17,345 nucleotides of DNA from CAMLDH01 sp966250375 (GTDB lineage Bacteria > Pseudomonadota > Gammaproteobacteria > Burkholderiales > Burkholderiaceae_D): contig CBINHE010000089.1 in the NCBI GenBank assembly GCA_966250375.1, positions 1-17,345 of the forward strand, written 5' to 3'. The notes below the pieces were generated by a model. That model was not told the DNA's origin. It worked only from the letters and a program-made list of their open reading frames with translations, and searched no databases. Positions within the stretch are counted from its first letter, which is position 1. Every line of letters begins with the position of its first letter. Both the position numbers and the translations under genes were made by a program. Shown piece after piece: positions 8,345-15,917 of this stretch.

Positions 8345-9610
8345 TCAAACCCGGTTAATACCGACCGCATCGACAAGATGAGTGTCGACGTTGAGCTTTT
8401 CCTTGATTCCCCTGAACTCTCGATGATTGACCAGCATGACGATGAGGTCGGCTTTCGAAATGGCCTCGTCGACCGATGTGAGAGCATGGTCGGCTAAAGA
8501 CGCGGGTAAGGTTTCGATATTGGGTTCAACAAGCAAAAGCCGCGTACGCGTTTGAGAGGCGAATTTTTCTGCGATATGCAAGGCAGGACTCTCGCGCAGA
8601 TCGTCAATGTTTGGCTTGAAGGCAAGGCCAAGGAAGGCAACGGTGAGTGTGGTCTCTTTCCGCCCGGTAGCAACCAACGATTCCACCGATTTCCGCACCT
8701 TCGCCAATACCCACTCCGGTTTGTGATTATTGACCTCGCGCGCAGTGCGGATCAGCCTGCTTTCCTCCGGCGCCTTGTCCACAATGAACCACGGGTCTAC
8801 CGCTATGCAGTGCCCGCCCACTCCGCAACCAGGCTGAAGAATATTTACCCTTGGATGGTGGTTGGCAAGCTTGATCAACTCCCATACGTCAATCCCGAGT
8901 TTGTCGCTGACAAGGGATAGCTCATTAGCAAAGGCAATGTTCACATCGCGGAAGGCATTTTCGGTAAGCTTGCTCATTTCCGCAGTGCGGGCTGTCGTAA
9001 ATAGCAGTTCACCCGTAACGAACACGCGGTACACCTCGGCAGCCCGCTTTGAACACGCTTCGGTCATGCCGCCAATAATGCGATCGTTTTCTATCAATTC
9101 GCGTACTACATGACCAGGTAAAACACGTTCTGGGCAGTACGCTATATGCACATCGTATTCGCATCCAGGCTCCACAGGAAAACGTAAATCCGGGCGCTTT
9201 AAAGCGAGCCATTGCATCATCTTCTCTGTGGTGCCAACAGGCGATGTGGATTCAAGAATGACGATGTCTCCTTTCTTGAGCACCGGAGCGATTGATTCCG
9301 CCGCCGCTCGCACATAGGACAAATCCGGTTCATGGTCACCCTTGAATGGCGTCGGCACAGCAATCAGGAAGGCTTCTGCCGGTTCCGGCGTGGTCGCTGC
9401 ACGCAAAAAGCCATCAGTCACGGCTGCATGCACAATCATGTCGAGTTCCGGTTCGACAATGTGAATTTCCCCTTTGTTGATCGTGTCTACCGCATGTTGG
9501 TTAATATCAACACCGATGACCTTTATCTTGCGCGAGGCAAACATCGCCGCCGTCGGCAGACCGATGTAACCAAGGCCGATCACCGAGACGCTCTTGATCC
9601 GTTCATTCAT
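8345..9610 (-). CDS. wecC: UDP-N-acetyl-D-mannosamine dehydrogenase
   Basis: WecC oxidises UDP-ManNAc with two NAD+ to UDP-ManNAcA in the cytoplasm, the step after WecB. The protein matches E. coli WecC along its whole length (421 versus 420 residues). It has the Rossmann motif GLGYIGLP at 12-19, the TPFKGDHEPD block, the KLTEN motif with Lys214 and Asn218, the GGHCIAVDPWF block with catalytic Cys268, and the C-terminal GLAFKPNIDDLRESP UDP-binding block. I chose the ATG at 9610 because GGA lies 7 nt upstream and the length fits the family; an ATG at 9622 adds four residues and has no ribosome site. The gene follows wecB after a 95-bp gap, the longest in the operon. It shows that ManNAcA is a likely component of the polymer. 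The call is secure. Confidence 0.96.
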   Translation of the reverse strand: MNERIKSVSVIGLGYIGLPTAAMFASRKIKVIGVDINQHAVDTINKGEIHIVEPELDMIVHAAVTDGFLRAATTPEPAEAFLIAVPTPFKGDHEPDLSYVRAAAESIAPVLKKGDIVILESTSPVGTTEKMMQWLALKRPDLRFPVEPGCEYDVHIAYCPERVLPGHVVRELIENDRIIGGMTEACSKRAAEVYRVFVTGELLFTTARTAEMSKLTENAFRDVNIAFANELSLVSDKLGIDVWELIKLANHHPRVNILQPGCGVGGHCIAVDPWFIVDKAPEESRLIRTAREVNNHKPEWVLAKVRKSVESLVATGRKETTLTVAFLGLAFKPNIDDLRESPALHIAEKFASQTRTRLLLVEPNIETLPASLADHALTSVDEAISKADLIVMLVNHREFRGIKEKLNVDTHLVDAVGINRV

Positions 9611-9644
9611 TCCATTTTCCATTAAATTATTGACAACAATTTTG

Positions 9645-9660
9645 GCGGAGCTAGCACCGC
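9645..9660. repeat. Near-perfect 16-bp palindrome in the wecB-wecC gap
   Basis: In the 95-bp gap between wecB and wecC the sequence GCGGAGCTAGCACCGC pairs with itself at seven of eight positions. It could be a protein-binding site or a weak hairpin. No T-run follows it on the minus strand, so it is not a standard terminator. An AT-rich stretch just before wecC could hold an internal promoter, but I cannot point to convincing -35 and -10 boxes. Confidence 0.35.
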
Positions 9661-9705
9661 TGTTCTACTTAACACTAGCCACCGACTTTGCTTTTTGTTG
9701 AGGCG

Positions 9706-11031
9706 TTACCGCTCTGCAATTCGCTCGATTCCGATGCTGGCTTTCTGCAATCCGAGCGCTGACACATCCACAGCCGGCTCTTCGACATCACTCGTCAGGC
9801 ACGTTGCAACAGCCTCGGTGAGGTGTTCGATTTTTGCATTGGGCACACTGATGGCTGCAATTGCTGGCGCCACAGACTGTTCGTAATTCTCACCAGTAAC
9901 CGGCATGCCTTTGTGCCTTTGTATCAGCGCCTTGATGATCCGATCGCTGGCTTGGCCGTCGCCGTAGGGATTGTGCGCAAAGCTCATTGCGCGATAAGCC
10001 TCTTCATCGTTCAGCAAATTGGCGACGTTCTGAATAATTCGCTCGCTATCGGTGCCGACCAAACGTACTGTGCCGGCTTCCACGGCTTCCGGTCGTTCGG
10101 TGGTGTCACGCATCACCAGTACCGGCTTGCCTAATGATGGTGCTTCTTCCTGAATGCCACCGGAATCCGTAAGGATGATGTATGAGCGCATCATCAGAAA
10201 AACGAATGGCAAGTAATCTAGCGGCTCAATCAAATGTAAATTGCTTCGCCCTTTTAATAAGCGATTCACAGGGTCTTGAACATTTGGATTAAGGTGAACG
10301 GGGTAGACGAACTCCACGTCGGGGAATTGACTGGACAAGCGAAGAAGCGCAGCGCAAATGTGCTCGAATCCACGGCCGAAATTTTCGCGACGGTGACCGG
10401 TAATCAGCACGACCCGGGCGGAGGCGGGCAAGAAGGGAAAGCGCTCGGCCTGCTGGCGATAAAGTTCGGGCGATGATTCGAGTTTGTTTTTCACCATGAG
10501 CAGCGCGTCGATCACGGTATTGCCGGTGACGACTATGTCGGCATTAGCGATGTTTTCTGCCAGAAGATTTTTCTTGGAGTCAGCTGTCGGCGCAAAATGC
10601 GTTTTTGCCAGAACGCCTGTCAAACAGCGATTGCCTTCCTCCGGCCAGGGAGAATACAGATTCCCTGTACGTAGCCCGGCTTCAACATGACCGACCGGGA
10701 TGCGCTGGTAAAAAGCGGCGAGCGATGTGCAAAAGGTAGTCGATGTGTCGCCATGCACCAAAACGTAATCAGGGTGAAATTCGTCAAACACGCCGGAAAT
10801 TCGTTCCAGGATGTCATTGGTGATCGTGTACAGGTTTTGGCCTGGCCGCATGATGTCCAAGTCAAAATCCGGTGTGATCTCAAATAGCGCCAGTACCTGA
10901 TCGAGCATCTGGCGATGCTGCGCGGTGACGCAGACCTTGCTGTGAATGTCAGGGTGCGCGGCAAGTTGCCGAACCAGTGGCGCCATCTTGATAGCCTCAG
11001 GACGCGTGCCAAATACAGTGAGTATTTTCAT
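9706..11031 (-). CDS. wecB: UDP-N-acetylglucosamine 2-epimerase (non-hydrolysing) with C-terminal extension
   Basis: WecB interconverts UDP-GlcNAc and UDP-ManNAc in the cytoplasm and feeds WecC. Residues 1-375 match E. coli WecB closely, opening with the canonical MKILTVFGTRPEAIKMAP. The catalytic residues fall at the family positions: Asp95 (HGD), Glu117 (HVEAGLRTG), Glu131 (WPEE) and His213 (TGHRRE). The TDSGGIQEEAP substrate block is intact. The protein is 441 residues long against 376 for E. coli, because of an extra 66-residue tail (376-441) rich in Ala, Val, Glu and Ser that I do not recognise. I chose the ATG at 11031 because the family starts there and a purine-rich AAGAGAAAG lies just upstream; an in-frame ATG at 11070 would overlap kpsD. 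The function is secure; the tail is unexplained. Confidence 0.96.
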   Translation of the reverse strand: MKILTVFGTRPEAIKMAPLVRQLAAHPDIHSKVCVTAQHRQMLDQVLALFEITPDFDLDIMRPGQNLYTITNDILERISGVFDEFHPDYVLVHGDTSTTFCTSLAAFYQRIPVGHVEAGLRTGNLYSPWPEEGNRCLTGVLAKTHFAPTADSKKNLLAENIANADIVVTGNTVIDALLMVKNKLESSPELYRQQAERFPFLPASARVVLITGHRRENFGRGFEHICAALLRLSSQFPDVEFVYPVHLNPNVQDPVNRLLKGRSNLHLIEPLDYLPFVFLMMRSYIILTDSGGIQEEAPSLGKPVLVMRDTTERPEAVEAGTVRLVGTDSERIIQNVANLLNDEEAYRAMSFAHNPYGDGQASDRIIKALIQRHKGMPVTGENYEQSVAPAIAAISVPNAKIEHLTEAVATCLTSDVEEPAVDVSALGLQKASIGIERIAER

Positions 11032-11044
11032 TTGTTCTTTCTCT

Positions 11045-12862
11045 TTATAGGCCGAATATGACTTTTGCACTAACCGCTATCTGGAAAAGAATTTGCGTCA
11101 TGTCTTTCCAGATTTGGCGGGACTTTGTCTCAATCTTGGGCAGTACCAGTACTTCGTCTCCTGGGCGAATGATTTGCCGGTTATCGGCGTTGCTAAAAAA
11201 TCCCCGATCTCCTTCCGAGGCTTCATCAAAGCTCCCATCGCGATGGGCGACGAGCACGCGGGAGGCATCCGCATTCTGGGTATACCCTCCAGCACGGCGA
11301 ATATAGTCATCGATGCGCAGCGGTGCATCGAAGACAATTGCGTTGGGAAACAAGACCTCCCCGCTTACCAGCACCAGTCCATCTTTGGCCGGCACACGCA
11401 GGATGTCGCCGTTTTGCAGCAACAATTCATCACGGGTAGCGCTTTGGGCGATAAACACTTGGCCGGACGGTTCGATCTTTTTGGCGCGCTCGACCCATTG
11501 CAGGATCAGTTCGGATTCTTCCTTGCGCAAGCGCGATTCGTCGCTGGTGCCCGAGCGCGCAGTCAGGCTTGCAGATTCCAGGTTCTTGAGTGATGCCAGC
11601 AGCATCGCTTTCTGCCGGTCCTTTACGCTTTGACGAAAGAGCTGAAGACTCGACGTGTCCGAGCGCTCTGAGAATTCAATCTGCTTTACCAGCTCCCCCA
11701 GCTTCGTGCCATACGGCAGCACGTATTCCTGGGCGCTCTGGTGCTCGCCCTCCAGGCGCACGGTGATGGTGCCGATTTTTTTGTCCGCCGTGAAATCGAT
11801 TTCATCGCCGTTTTCCAGCGTTACGTTCGCGGCATCGGCCAACGGGTAGTACTCGGTATTCTTTACCGTACCGGTATTGCGTATCACGCGCGCATGGGTT
11901 GCCTGGGCACGGGGTTTCGCAATCTTCATCAGATCGGCCACGGTACGGGTGCTATCGTTGAACTCGAAGCGCTTGGCGTTTTCGGCCAGGCCGCCGACCT
12001 TGACCGTGTTCTGGCGCGGCGCGACGAAGATGACATCGCCGTCGGCCAACTGCATCATCGGCATGCTGCCTTGCAGCAGAAAATCGTAGAGGTTGACGGT
12101 GGCGCGGGTTTGCCCGCCGCGCTTGACCTGCACATTCAGGAACGAGCCGCGTTCGGGGTCGATGCCGCCCGACTGATCCAGGAAGTGCAACAAACCATCC
12201 ATGCTCGTGCCGCTGTAGAGGCCCGGACGGTTGACAAAGCCGCTGACAAAGATACGCACCGGCTGCGCTGCAGCGAGGCTGGCATAACTGTTGACGTTGG
12301 CACGAAAGACTTTGCCCACCGCAGAATCGACCACGCGCTGCAAGTCCTGATTGCGCACGCCCAATACCGGCACCGGACCGACATGCGGCAGGAAGATGTT
12401 GCCCTTGGGGTCAACCGTCAGTGTGGCGTCATAGGCGAAGGCGCCCCAGAAGCGGGTCTGAATGGTGTCGCCCGACGCGACCGCGTAATCCGGATTGAAC
12501 TGGGTGGCGCCTTGGCGCGCGAAGCTGCCGGTGAAGAGGTTGGCGCCAAAAGTATCGCTGTTGAGGTTCGCGGAATAATCGAAAGCCGGGAGTTGCGGCG
12601 TGCGGGTTTCATGCGCTGGCGCCGCAGGGGCGGGTGCCGATTGTGCGGTCGCCGCAGGTTTTGCCGTGGCGCTTTCCTGGCTGAAAGGCAGGTTCAAGGC
12701 TTGGTTCACACCCAAAGGGTCATTGGCAGCATGTCCAATGGGCATGAATGTCGCCAACAGTGTAGCCAGCAGGGGCGCCATCCACAGAGGCAATCCCGGC
12801 TGTGTGGCAGGGAGTGATATGGCGTTGTGCGCGAGAAGAAATTTCAATGAAAGCCGTGTCAT
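11045..12862 (-). CDS. kpsD: Capsule polysaccharide export outer-membrane protein
   Basis: KpsD is the outer-membrane polysaccharide export (OPX) component through which group 2 capsule leaves the periplasm. The 605-residue protein aligns with E. coli KpsD throughout: FNPDY and GDTIQ at 122-134, WGAF, VDPKGNIFLPHVGPV at about 150-164, INLY/VNLYDFLL near 256-263, and the C-terminal GEVLFPNA and PGDEVLVLPK blocks. It carries a polysaccharide-export domain at about 122-210 followed by SLBB-like segments. It has a long signal peptide, with cleavage probably after GHA at residue 45, and no lipobox; the N-terminal 27 residues before an internal Met are unusual. Residues 62-92 are an Ala/Pro-rich linker. 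The start is well supported by AAGGA 7 nt upstream, and kpsE ends 3 nt before it. It works with KpsE and the KpsMT exporter. The call is secure. Confidence 0.95.
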   Translation of the reverse strand: MTRLSLKFLLAHNAISLPATQPGLPLWMAPLLATLLATFMPIGHAANDPLGVNQALNLPFSQESATAKPAATAQSAPAPAAPAHETRTPQLPAFDYSANLNSDTFGANLFTGSFARQGATQFNPDYAVASGDTIQTRFWGAFAYDATLTVDPKGNIFLPHVGPVPVLGVRNQDLQRVVDSAVGKVFRANVNSYASLAAAQPVRIFVSGFVNRPGLYSGTSMDGLLHFLDQSGGIDPERGSFLNVQVKRGGQTRATVNLYDFLLQGSMPMMQLADGDVIFVAPRQNTVKVGGLAENAKRFEFNDSTRTVADLMKIAKPRAQATHARVIRNTGTVKNTEYYPLADAANVTLENGDEIDFTADKKIGTITVRLEGEHQSAQEYVLPYGTKLGELVKQIEFSERSDTSSLQLFRQSVKDRQKAMLLASLKNLESASLTARSGTSDESRLRKEESELILQWVERAKKIEPSGQVFIAQSATRDELLLQNGDILRVPAKDGLVLVSGEVLFPNAIVFDAPLRIDDYIRRAGGYTQNADASRVLVAHRDGSFDEASEGDRGFFSNADNRQIIRPGDEVLVLPKIETKSRQIWKDMTQILFQIAVSAKVIFGL

Positions 12863-12865
12863 GAT

Positions 12866-14032
12866 TCAGTCCTTATGATCGCGGATGATGGCGGCAAGCA
12901 GATGCAGGATGCCGGCAATCAGTAATATGGCCAGCATGAACACAATCGTGTTGTATAGCCGGCGCGGTTCCAGCGAAAGCTGCGGCTCATCGGGGCTTAG
13001 CAATACCGATACCTTCTTGAGCGTGCGCGTGGCCTCGACCCGTCCCTTTTCCAGGGCGACCAGCGACGTTTTGTAAACATCCTGGGCAAACGCGGCATTC
13101 ATTTGCAGGCGCTGGAATTCTTCCACGGTGCGGTTCATCGGCTCGCCGTCGGGGGAGGCCAGCCGTGCTTTTTCTTGTGCGATTTGCTTGGTGAACGCCG
13201 CGATCTGAAAATCCAGTTCGACAATGTTGGGGCTGTCCGGCATCAGATAGCCGAGCATGCCGCTGCGGCGCGTTTTCAGGCCGGTGAGTTGCTCCTCAAG
13301 ATTGTTGATGATGCCGGCCAGGTTCTTCGCGGTGTCTTGTGGCGAGACGAGTCCGTTTTTATTCTGGAATTCCAGCACTGCCTGGCGCGTCTGCATGGCG
13401 CGTTCGCTCATCTGTGCAACTTGCTTTTCAAAAAAGGCTACTTGTTCCTGGGCGATTCCGTGGGCCAGGGTGTTCATGAAATGCTCACCTTCTTCCACCA
13501 GCGTGGCTGTGATGGCCTTGGCCATTTTGGGGGTGTAGGCCTCAGCCCGGATGACGAGAATGCCGGCATAGTCGTCAAATTCCACGCTGATGCGTGACAG
13601 GTAGTGCCGTTGGAACAATTCCAGCGGCGTGTCTTTGGACCACATGCGGGACAAGGGATCGCGGTGCGCGTCGCTGTAGTGACTGCGCAGGTTCAGTTTG
13701 GCATCGAGCTTTTTGAGCATGTCCGCAGAGCGCAGATAATCGCGCAACAGCAGTTGGTCGGCTCGGCTGCCGGAGCCGGCGTTTCCGAGCAGGCTGGCAA
13801 AGTCCATGGTCTGGCCGCTGGCGAAATCGGTGCGCTGGATAATGACGTGGGCTTCGGATACATAGCGGTCTGACGCGATGAGGCCCCAGTAGAGTGCCGC
13901 CGCCAGCGAAGCAACAACGGCCGCGCTGATGGTGCGACGCCGCAGCAGTGCGGGCACAAGCCAGCCTTGAGTCCAGCCTGTAAAACGCGCGGTGGCGCGG
14001 GCCGGCCGGCTTTGTTTGATGCGCTCAATCAT
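12866..14032 (-). CDS. kpsE: Capsule export inner-membrane/periplasmic adaptor (PCP family)
   Basis: KpsE (CtrB, BexC relatives) spans inner membrane and periplasm and couples the KpsMT exporter to KpsD. The 388 residues compare with about 382 in E. coli. It has the expected two-helix layout: transmembrane segment 1 at about 35-53, a long periplasmic part, and transmembrane segment 2 at about 361-383 with a short basic tail. Residues about 196-290 form helical coiled-coil stretches. The segment before the second helix (PDEP, then LEPRRLYN, 347-361) is the proline-rich signature of polysaccharide co-polymerase type proteins. Its ATG overlaps the kpsT stop by 4 bp, with AAGGA about 11 nt upstream. 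No defects are seen. The call is secure. Confidence 0.94.
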   Translation of the reverse strand: MIERIKQSRPARATARFTGWTQGWLVPALLRRRTISAAVVASLAAALYWGLIASDRYVSEAHVIIQRTDFASGQTMDFASLLGNAGSGSRADQLLLRDYLRSADMLKKLDAKLNLRSHYSDAHRDPLSRMWSKDTPLELFQRHYLSRISVEFDDYAGILVIRAEAYTPKMAKAITATLVEEGEHFMNTLAHGIAQEQVAFFEKQVAQMSERAMQTRQAVLEFQNKNGLVSPQDTAKNLAGIINNLEEQLTGLKTRRSGMLGYLMPDSPNIVELDFQIAAFTKQIAQEKARLASPDGEPMNRTVEEFQRLQMNAAFAQDVYKTSLVALEKGRVEATRTLKKVSVLLSPDEPQLSLEPRRLYNTIVFMLAILLIAGILHLLAAIIRDHKD

Positions 14033-14694
14033 GTGCGTATGGTTTCCTTGTAGGCTTTGAGGGCATCTTCGATATTGTCGAACCAGTGGGCCTTGCCTTC
14101 ATGAAGCCAGATGCCGGCGGTGCAGAATTGCTTTAATGCGCCTTCGCCGTGCGAGACCATGATCAGGCTGGCGTGGTCAGCCAGATTCTTGAAGGCTGCC
14201 GCCGCTTTTTTCTTGAAGGCGGCATCGCCTGTGCCGGTCACTTCGTCCGAGATGTAAATGTCAAAATCGAACGCCAGCGAAAGACCGAATTGCAAACGGG
14301 ATTTCATGCCGGACGAATAGGTTTTAACGGGTTCGTCAAATGCCTCGCCCAGCTCGGCGAAGTCTTGAATGTAGGTCAGGCGTTCAGGAATGTCGTTCTC
14401 GTGGCCATGGATGCGACAGACGAATTTGGCATTCTGCCGACCCGTGAGCGACCCCTGCAAGCCGCCGCCGAAACCCATCGGCCAAGAAACGCGAGAGCGG
14501 CGTTCAATGCGGCCACGATTGGGTTGGTCGACGCCGCCGATGAGGCGCAGCAAGGTGGATTTGCCGGCGCCATTGCCCCCAATCAGGCCTACGCTGACCT
14601 TGGGGGGGATGGTGAGGGTCACCCCTTTCAAGACCCATTTGCCCGGACCGTGGTCGGTCTGGTAGCGCTTGTGAACGTCATCGACAATAATCAT
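14029..14694 (-). CDS. kpsT: Capsule ABC transporter ATP-binding subunit
   Basis: KpsT hydrolyses ATP to drive export of lipid-linked capsule polymer through KpsM. The 221-residue protein has Walker A GGNGAGKST at 39-47, the signature YSSGMKSRL at 126-134, Walker B FDIYISDE ending at Glu151, and the H-loop His182. All catalytic residues are intact. I chose the ATG at 14694 because it gives the family N-terminus (MIIVDDVHKRY) and a GGTGA lies just upstream; the frame stays open further upstream, but that part overlaps kpsM and reads as non-coding. The start overlaps the kpsM stop by 4 bp. There is no C-terminal carbohydrate-binding domain of the Wzt type, which fits a capsule rather than an O-antigen exporter. 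The call is secure. Confidence 0.95.
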   Translation of the reverse strand: MIIVDDVHKRYQTDHGPGKWVLKGVTLTIPPKVSVGLIGGNGAGKSTLLRLIGGVDQPNRGRIERRSRVSWPMGFGGGLQGSLTGRQNAKFVCRIHGHENDIPERLTYIQDFAELGEAFDEPVKTYSSGMKSRLQFGLSLAFDFDIYISDEVTGTGDAAFKKKAAAAFKNLADHASLIMVSHGEGALKQFCTAGIWLHEGKAHWFDNIEDALKAYKETIRT

Positions 14695-15542
14695 TGCATC
14701 ACCAATCTTGTCGCAAAGCGATTGTGCAGCGCGAGCCCAAGGAAAATGGTCACCATCGCAAATCCGTATATGTATGGGATGCTCAGTTCCGGCACGGCAT
14801 GGTAGTGCGGCGCAAACCCCAGTCGTACTGCTTCCAGTCCATGCGCAATCGGGTTGAGCAAGAGATAGTCGCGATACGGTTGAGGGACTGACCCGATCGG
14901 CAACATCACGCCGGATATCACATAAAGAGGCATCAAGATGAAGCCGATGAGCCTCCCCATCTCCGGCACCAGTTCGACGGCGACGGAGGTGGCGAGTCCG
15001 AACCCCAGTCCGATCATCCATAGTCCGAAGAATGCTTCCAGTACCGCCAGCGGATCGGCCGGGATAATGTCCAGTCCGAACAGCGCCGCGCCGCTGAAAA
15101 GGATAATGGAGATGAGGATCATCAGAAAACCTTCCAGGCCCGCGCGCACCAGTACGGAGTCCACGGGTTTGACTTGGCGGTAGGTAAAAAGCGCGCGGTT
15201 GGCGCCTATGCCGTTCATGGTTTGGGACGCGGTACGCCTGAACATGAAAAAGGCCAGTATGCCGATCATCAGCCAGACAGTCGTCTCGATTCCACCCACT
15301 GCGCGCACGCGAATGACTGTGTAAAACACCAATATGTAAGTGACGTTAAGTACTGGTTCGAGCAACAGCCATAACCATGCCGCGCGCCCTGCCGACAGAC
15401 GGCTGACGGCTTCTCTCAGGAACAATGCTTTCCAGGTTGAAAGTGTGATCATGGTCGGCTTGCGATCATGATTGATACGTCTTATCGCAGCGTCGGGACG
15501 GCTCGCTGCTTCATAAAGGTTGGAATGTTTAATGGATGTCAT
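14691..15542 (-). CDS. kpsM: Capsule ABC transporter permease subunit
   Basis: KpsM is the inner-membrane permease of the group 2 capsule exporter. The protein shows the ABC-2 permease pattern with about six hydrophobic segments (near 56-76, 88-104, 136-156, 166-190, 198-215 and 255-272). It has family landmarks: LFLREAVSRLS (40-50), ANRALFTYRQVKPVD (114-128) and LLLNPIAHGLEAVR (227-240). From the ATG at 15542 it is 283 residues, about 25 more than E. coli KpsM. An internal ATG at 15452 (residue 31) would give 253 residues and aligns better, but it has no visible ribosome site, whereas GAG lies 8 nt upstream of 15542. I keep the longer form with moderate certainty. It is the first gene of the minus-strand operon, so its promoter should lie in the AT-rich region at about 15543-15800. 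Confidence 0.93.
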   Translation of the reverse strand: MTSIKHSNLYEAASRPDAAIRRINHDRKPTMITLSTWKALFLREAVSRLSAGRAAWLWLLLEPVLNVTYILVFYTVIRVRAVGGIETTVWLMIGILAFFMFRRTASQTMNGIGANRALFTYRQVKPVDSVLVRAGLEGFLMILISIILFSGAALFGLDIIPADPLAVLEAFFGLWMIGLGFGLATSVAVELVPEMGRLIGFILMPLYVISGVMLPIGSVPQPYRDYLLLNPIAHGLEAVRLGFAPHYHAVPELSIPYIYGFAMVTIFLGLALHNRFATRLVMQ

Positions 15543-15597
15543 TCGCTAATCTCGTATTTGCCTAGGCATGATGTGAAACCTTCTTAATGTTTCTCGG

Positions 15598-15610
15598 GCG
15601 AATATTTCGC
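15598..15610. promoter_or_regulatory. 13-bp palindrome upstream of kpsM (operator candidate)
   Basis: GCGAATATTTCGC has perfect 5-bp arms around a 3-bp centre. It lies 56 bp before the kpsM start, within the likely promoter region, so a regulator could bind here. No family can be assigned from this sequence alone. Confidence 0.35.
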
Positions 15611-15796
15611 ACGAACAAAATGTCTTGTCGTAACCAAAAGAAAAGACATGAAAGTGACGCAATGATTCAATGCGCAATCCATTTAATCGTGGAATTTTGT
15701 TGATTTATTGATATTTGCTAAACATCATTTATTTATGCGCGGAAGCACTGGATTTTTGTTGAATAATAGGCATAAGAAATTTTTTTGCCCCGCACT

Positions 15797-15841
15797 TGAA
15801 TTCTGTTTTAAGCGCGATTTCCGCGTTTAAAACAGAATTCA
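15797..15841. repeat. Long near-perfect hairpin (inverted repeat)
   Basis: The arms GAATTCTGTTTTAA (15798-15811) and TTAAAACAGAATTC (15827-15840) match perfectly. Pairing continues inward through one G-T wobble (15812/15826) and four more pairs, leaving a 5-nt loop (15817-15821), and outward by one T-A pair. The whole stem has about 20 pairs. No T-run follows on either strand in the position expected of an intrinsic terminator. It lies 12 bp before the ops-like element. It could be a regulator site, a transcript barrier between the divergent units, or an RNA structure at the start of the kpsS leader. Confidence 0.85.
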
Positions 15842-15848
15842 GAAATTA

Positions 15849-15917
15849 AGGCGACGATAGCGTGATGCGTATTCCTTCCCCTTGAAAGGGAGGGAGCACG
15901 TAGGCTCTCCGTCGCCT
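15849..15917 (+). promoter_or_regulatory. Folded leader with alternative hairpins before kpsS
   Basis: An 8-bp outer stem (15849-15856 with 15910-15917, AGGCGACG/CGTCGCCT) encloses two competing hairpins. One is CCTTCCC/GGGAGGG (15874-15880 with 15888-15894). The other is a 6-bp stem at 15892-15897 with 15904-15909. They share bases 15892-15894 and cannot both form fully. I do not recognise a known riboswitch class; I compared it from memory with the c-di-GMP-I pattern and it does not fit. The outer stem overlaps the ops-like element. Confidence 0.45.
15853..15864 (+). promoter_or_regulatory. ops-like element (RfaH/JUMPStart type)
   Basis: GACGATAGCGTG matches the ops sequence GGCGGTAGCGTG at 10 of 12 positions. 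The bases that form the small non-template hairpin in ops (C3-G10 and G4-C9) and the T in its loop (T6) are kept. Ops elements sit in the leaders of long polysaccharide operons and recruit the NusG paralogue RfaH to paused RNA polymerase. This copy reads toward kpsS, about 345 nt before its start codon. Position and context fit; the two mismatches and the non-enterobacterial look keep confidence moderate. Confidence 0.5.

Noticed and set aside
8322..8348. TTG start of the fusion protein overlapping the wecC stop
   Set aside because: It is possible as a coupled start, but it lacks a ribosome site, whereas the ATG at 8321 has GGGA at proper spacing.
11741..12817. Long plus-strand open frame (358 codons) opposite kpsD
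   Set aside because: It is antisense to a strongly conserved kpsD, has no recognisable family features and reads as a codon-bias shadow.
14695..15021. N-terminal extension of the kpsT frame by 109 residues
   Set aside because: It lies wholly inside kpsM, is Arg-rich and unlike any ABC protein N-terminus; the ATG at 14694 fits the family and the 4-bp overlap.
15797..15841. Intrinsic terminator
   Set aside because: No T-run follows the stem on either strand, and the flanking genes are divergent, so neither ends here.
15849..15917. Cyclic-di-GMP riboswitch
   Set aside because: The conserved core I recall for that class is not present; only general stem-loop character is shared.
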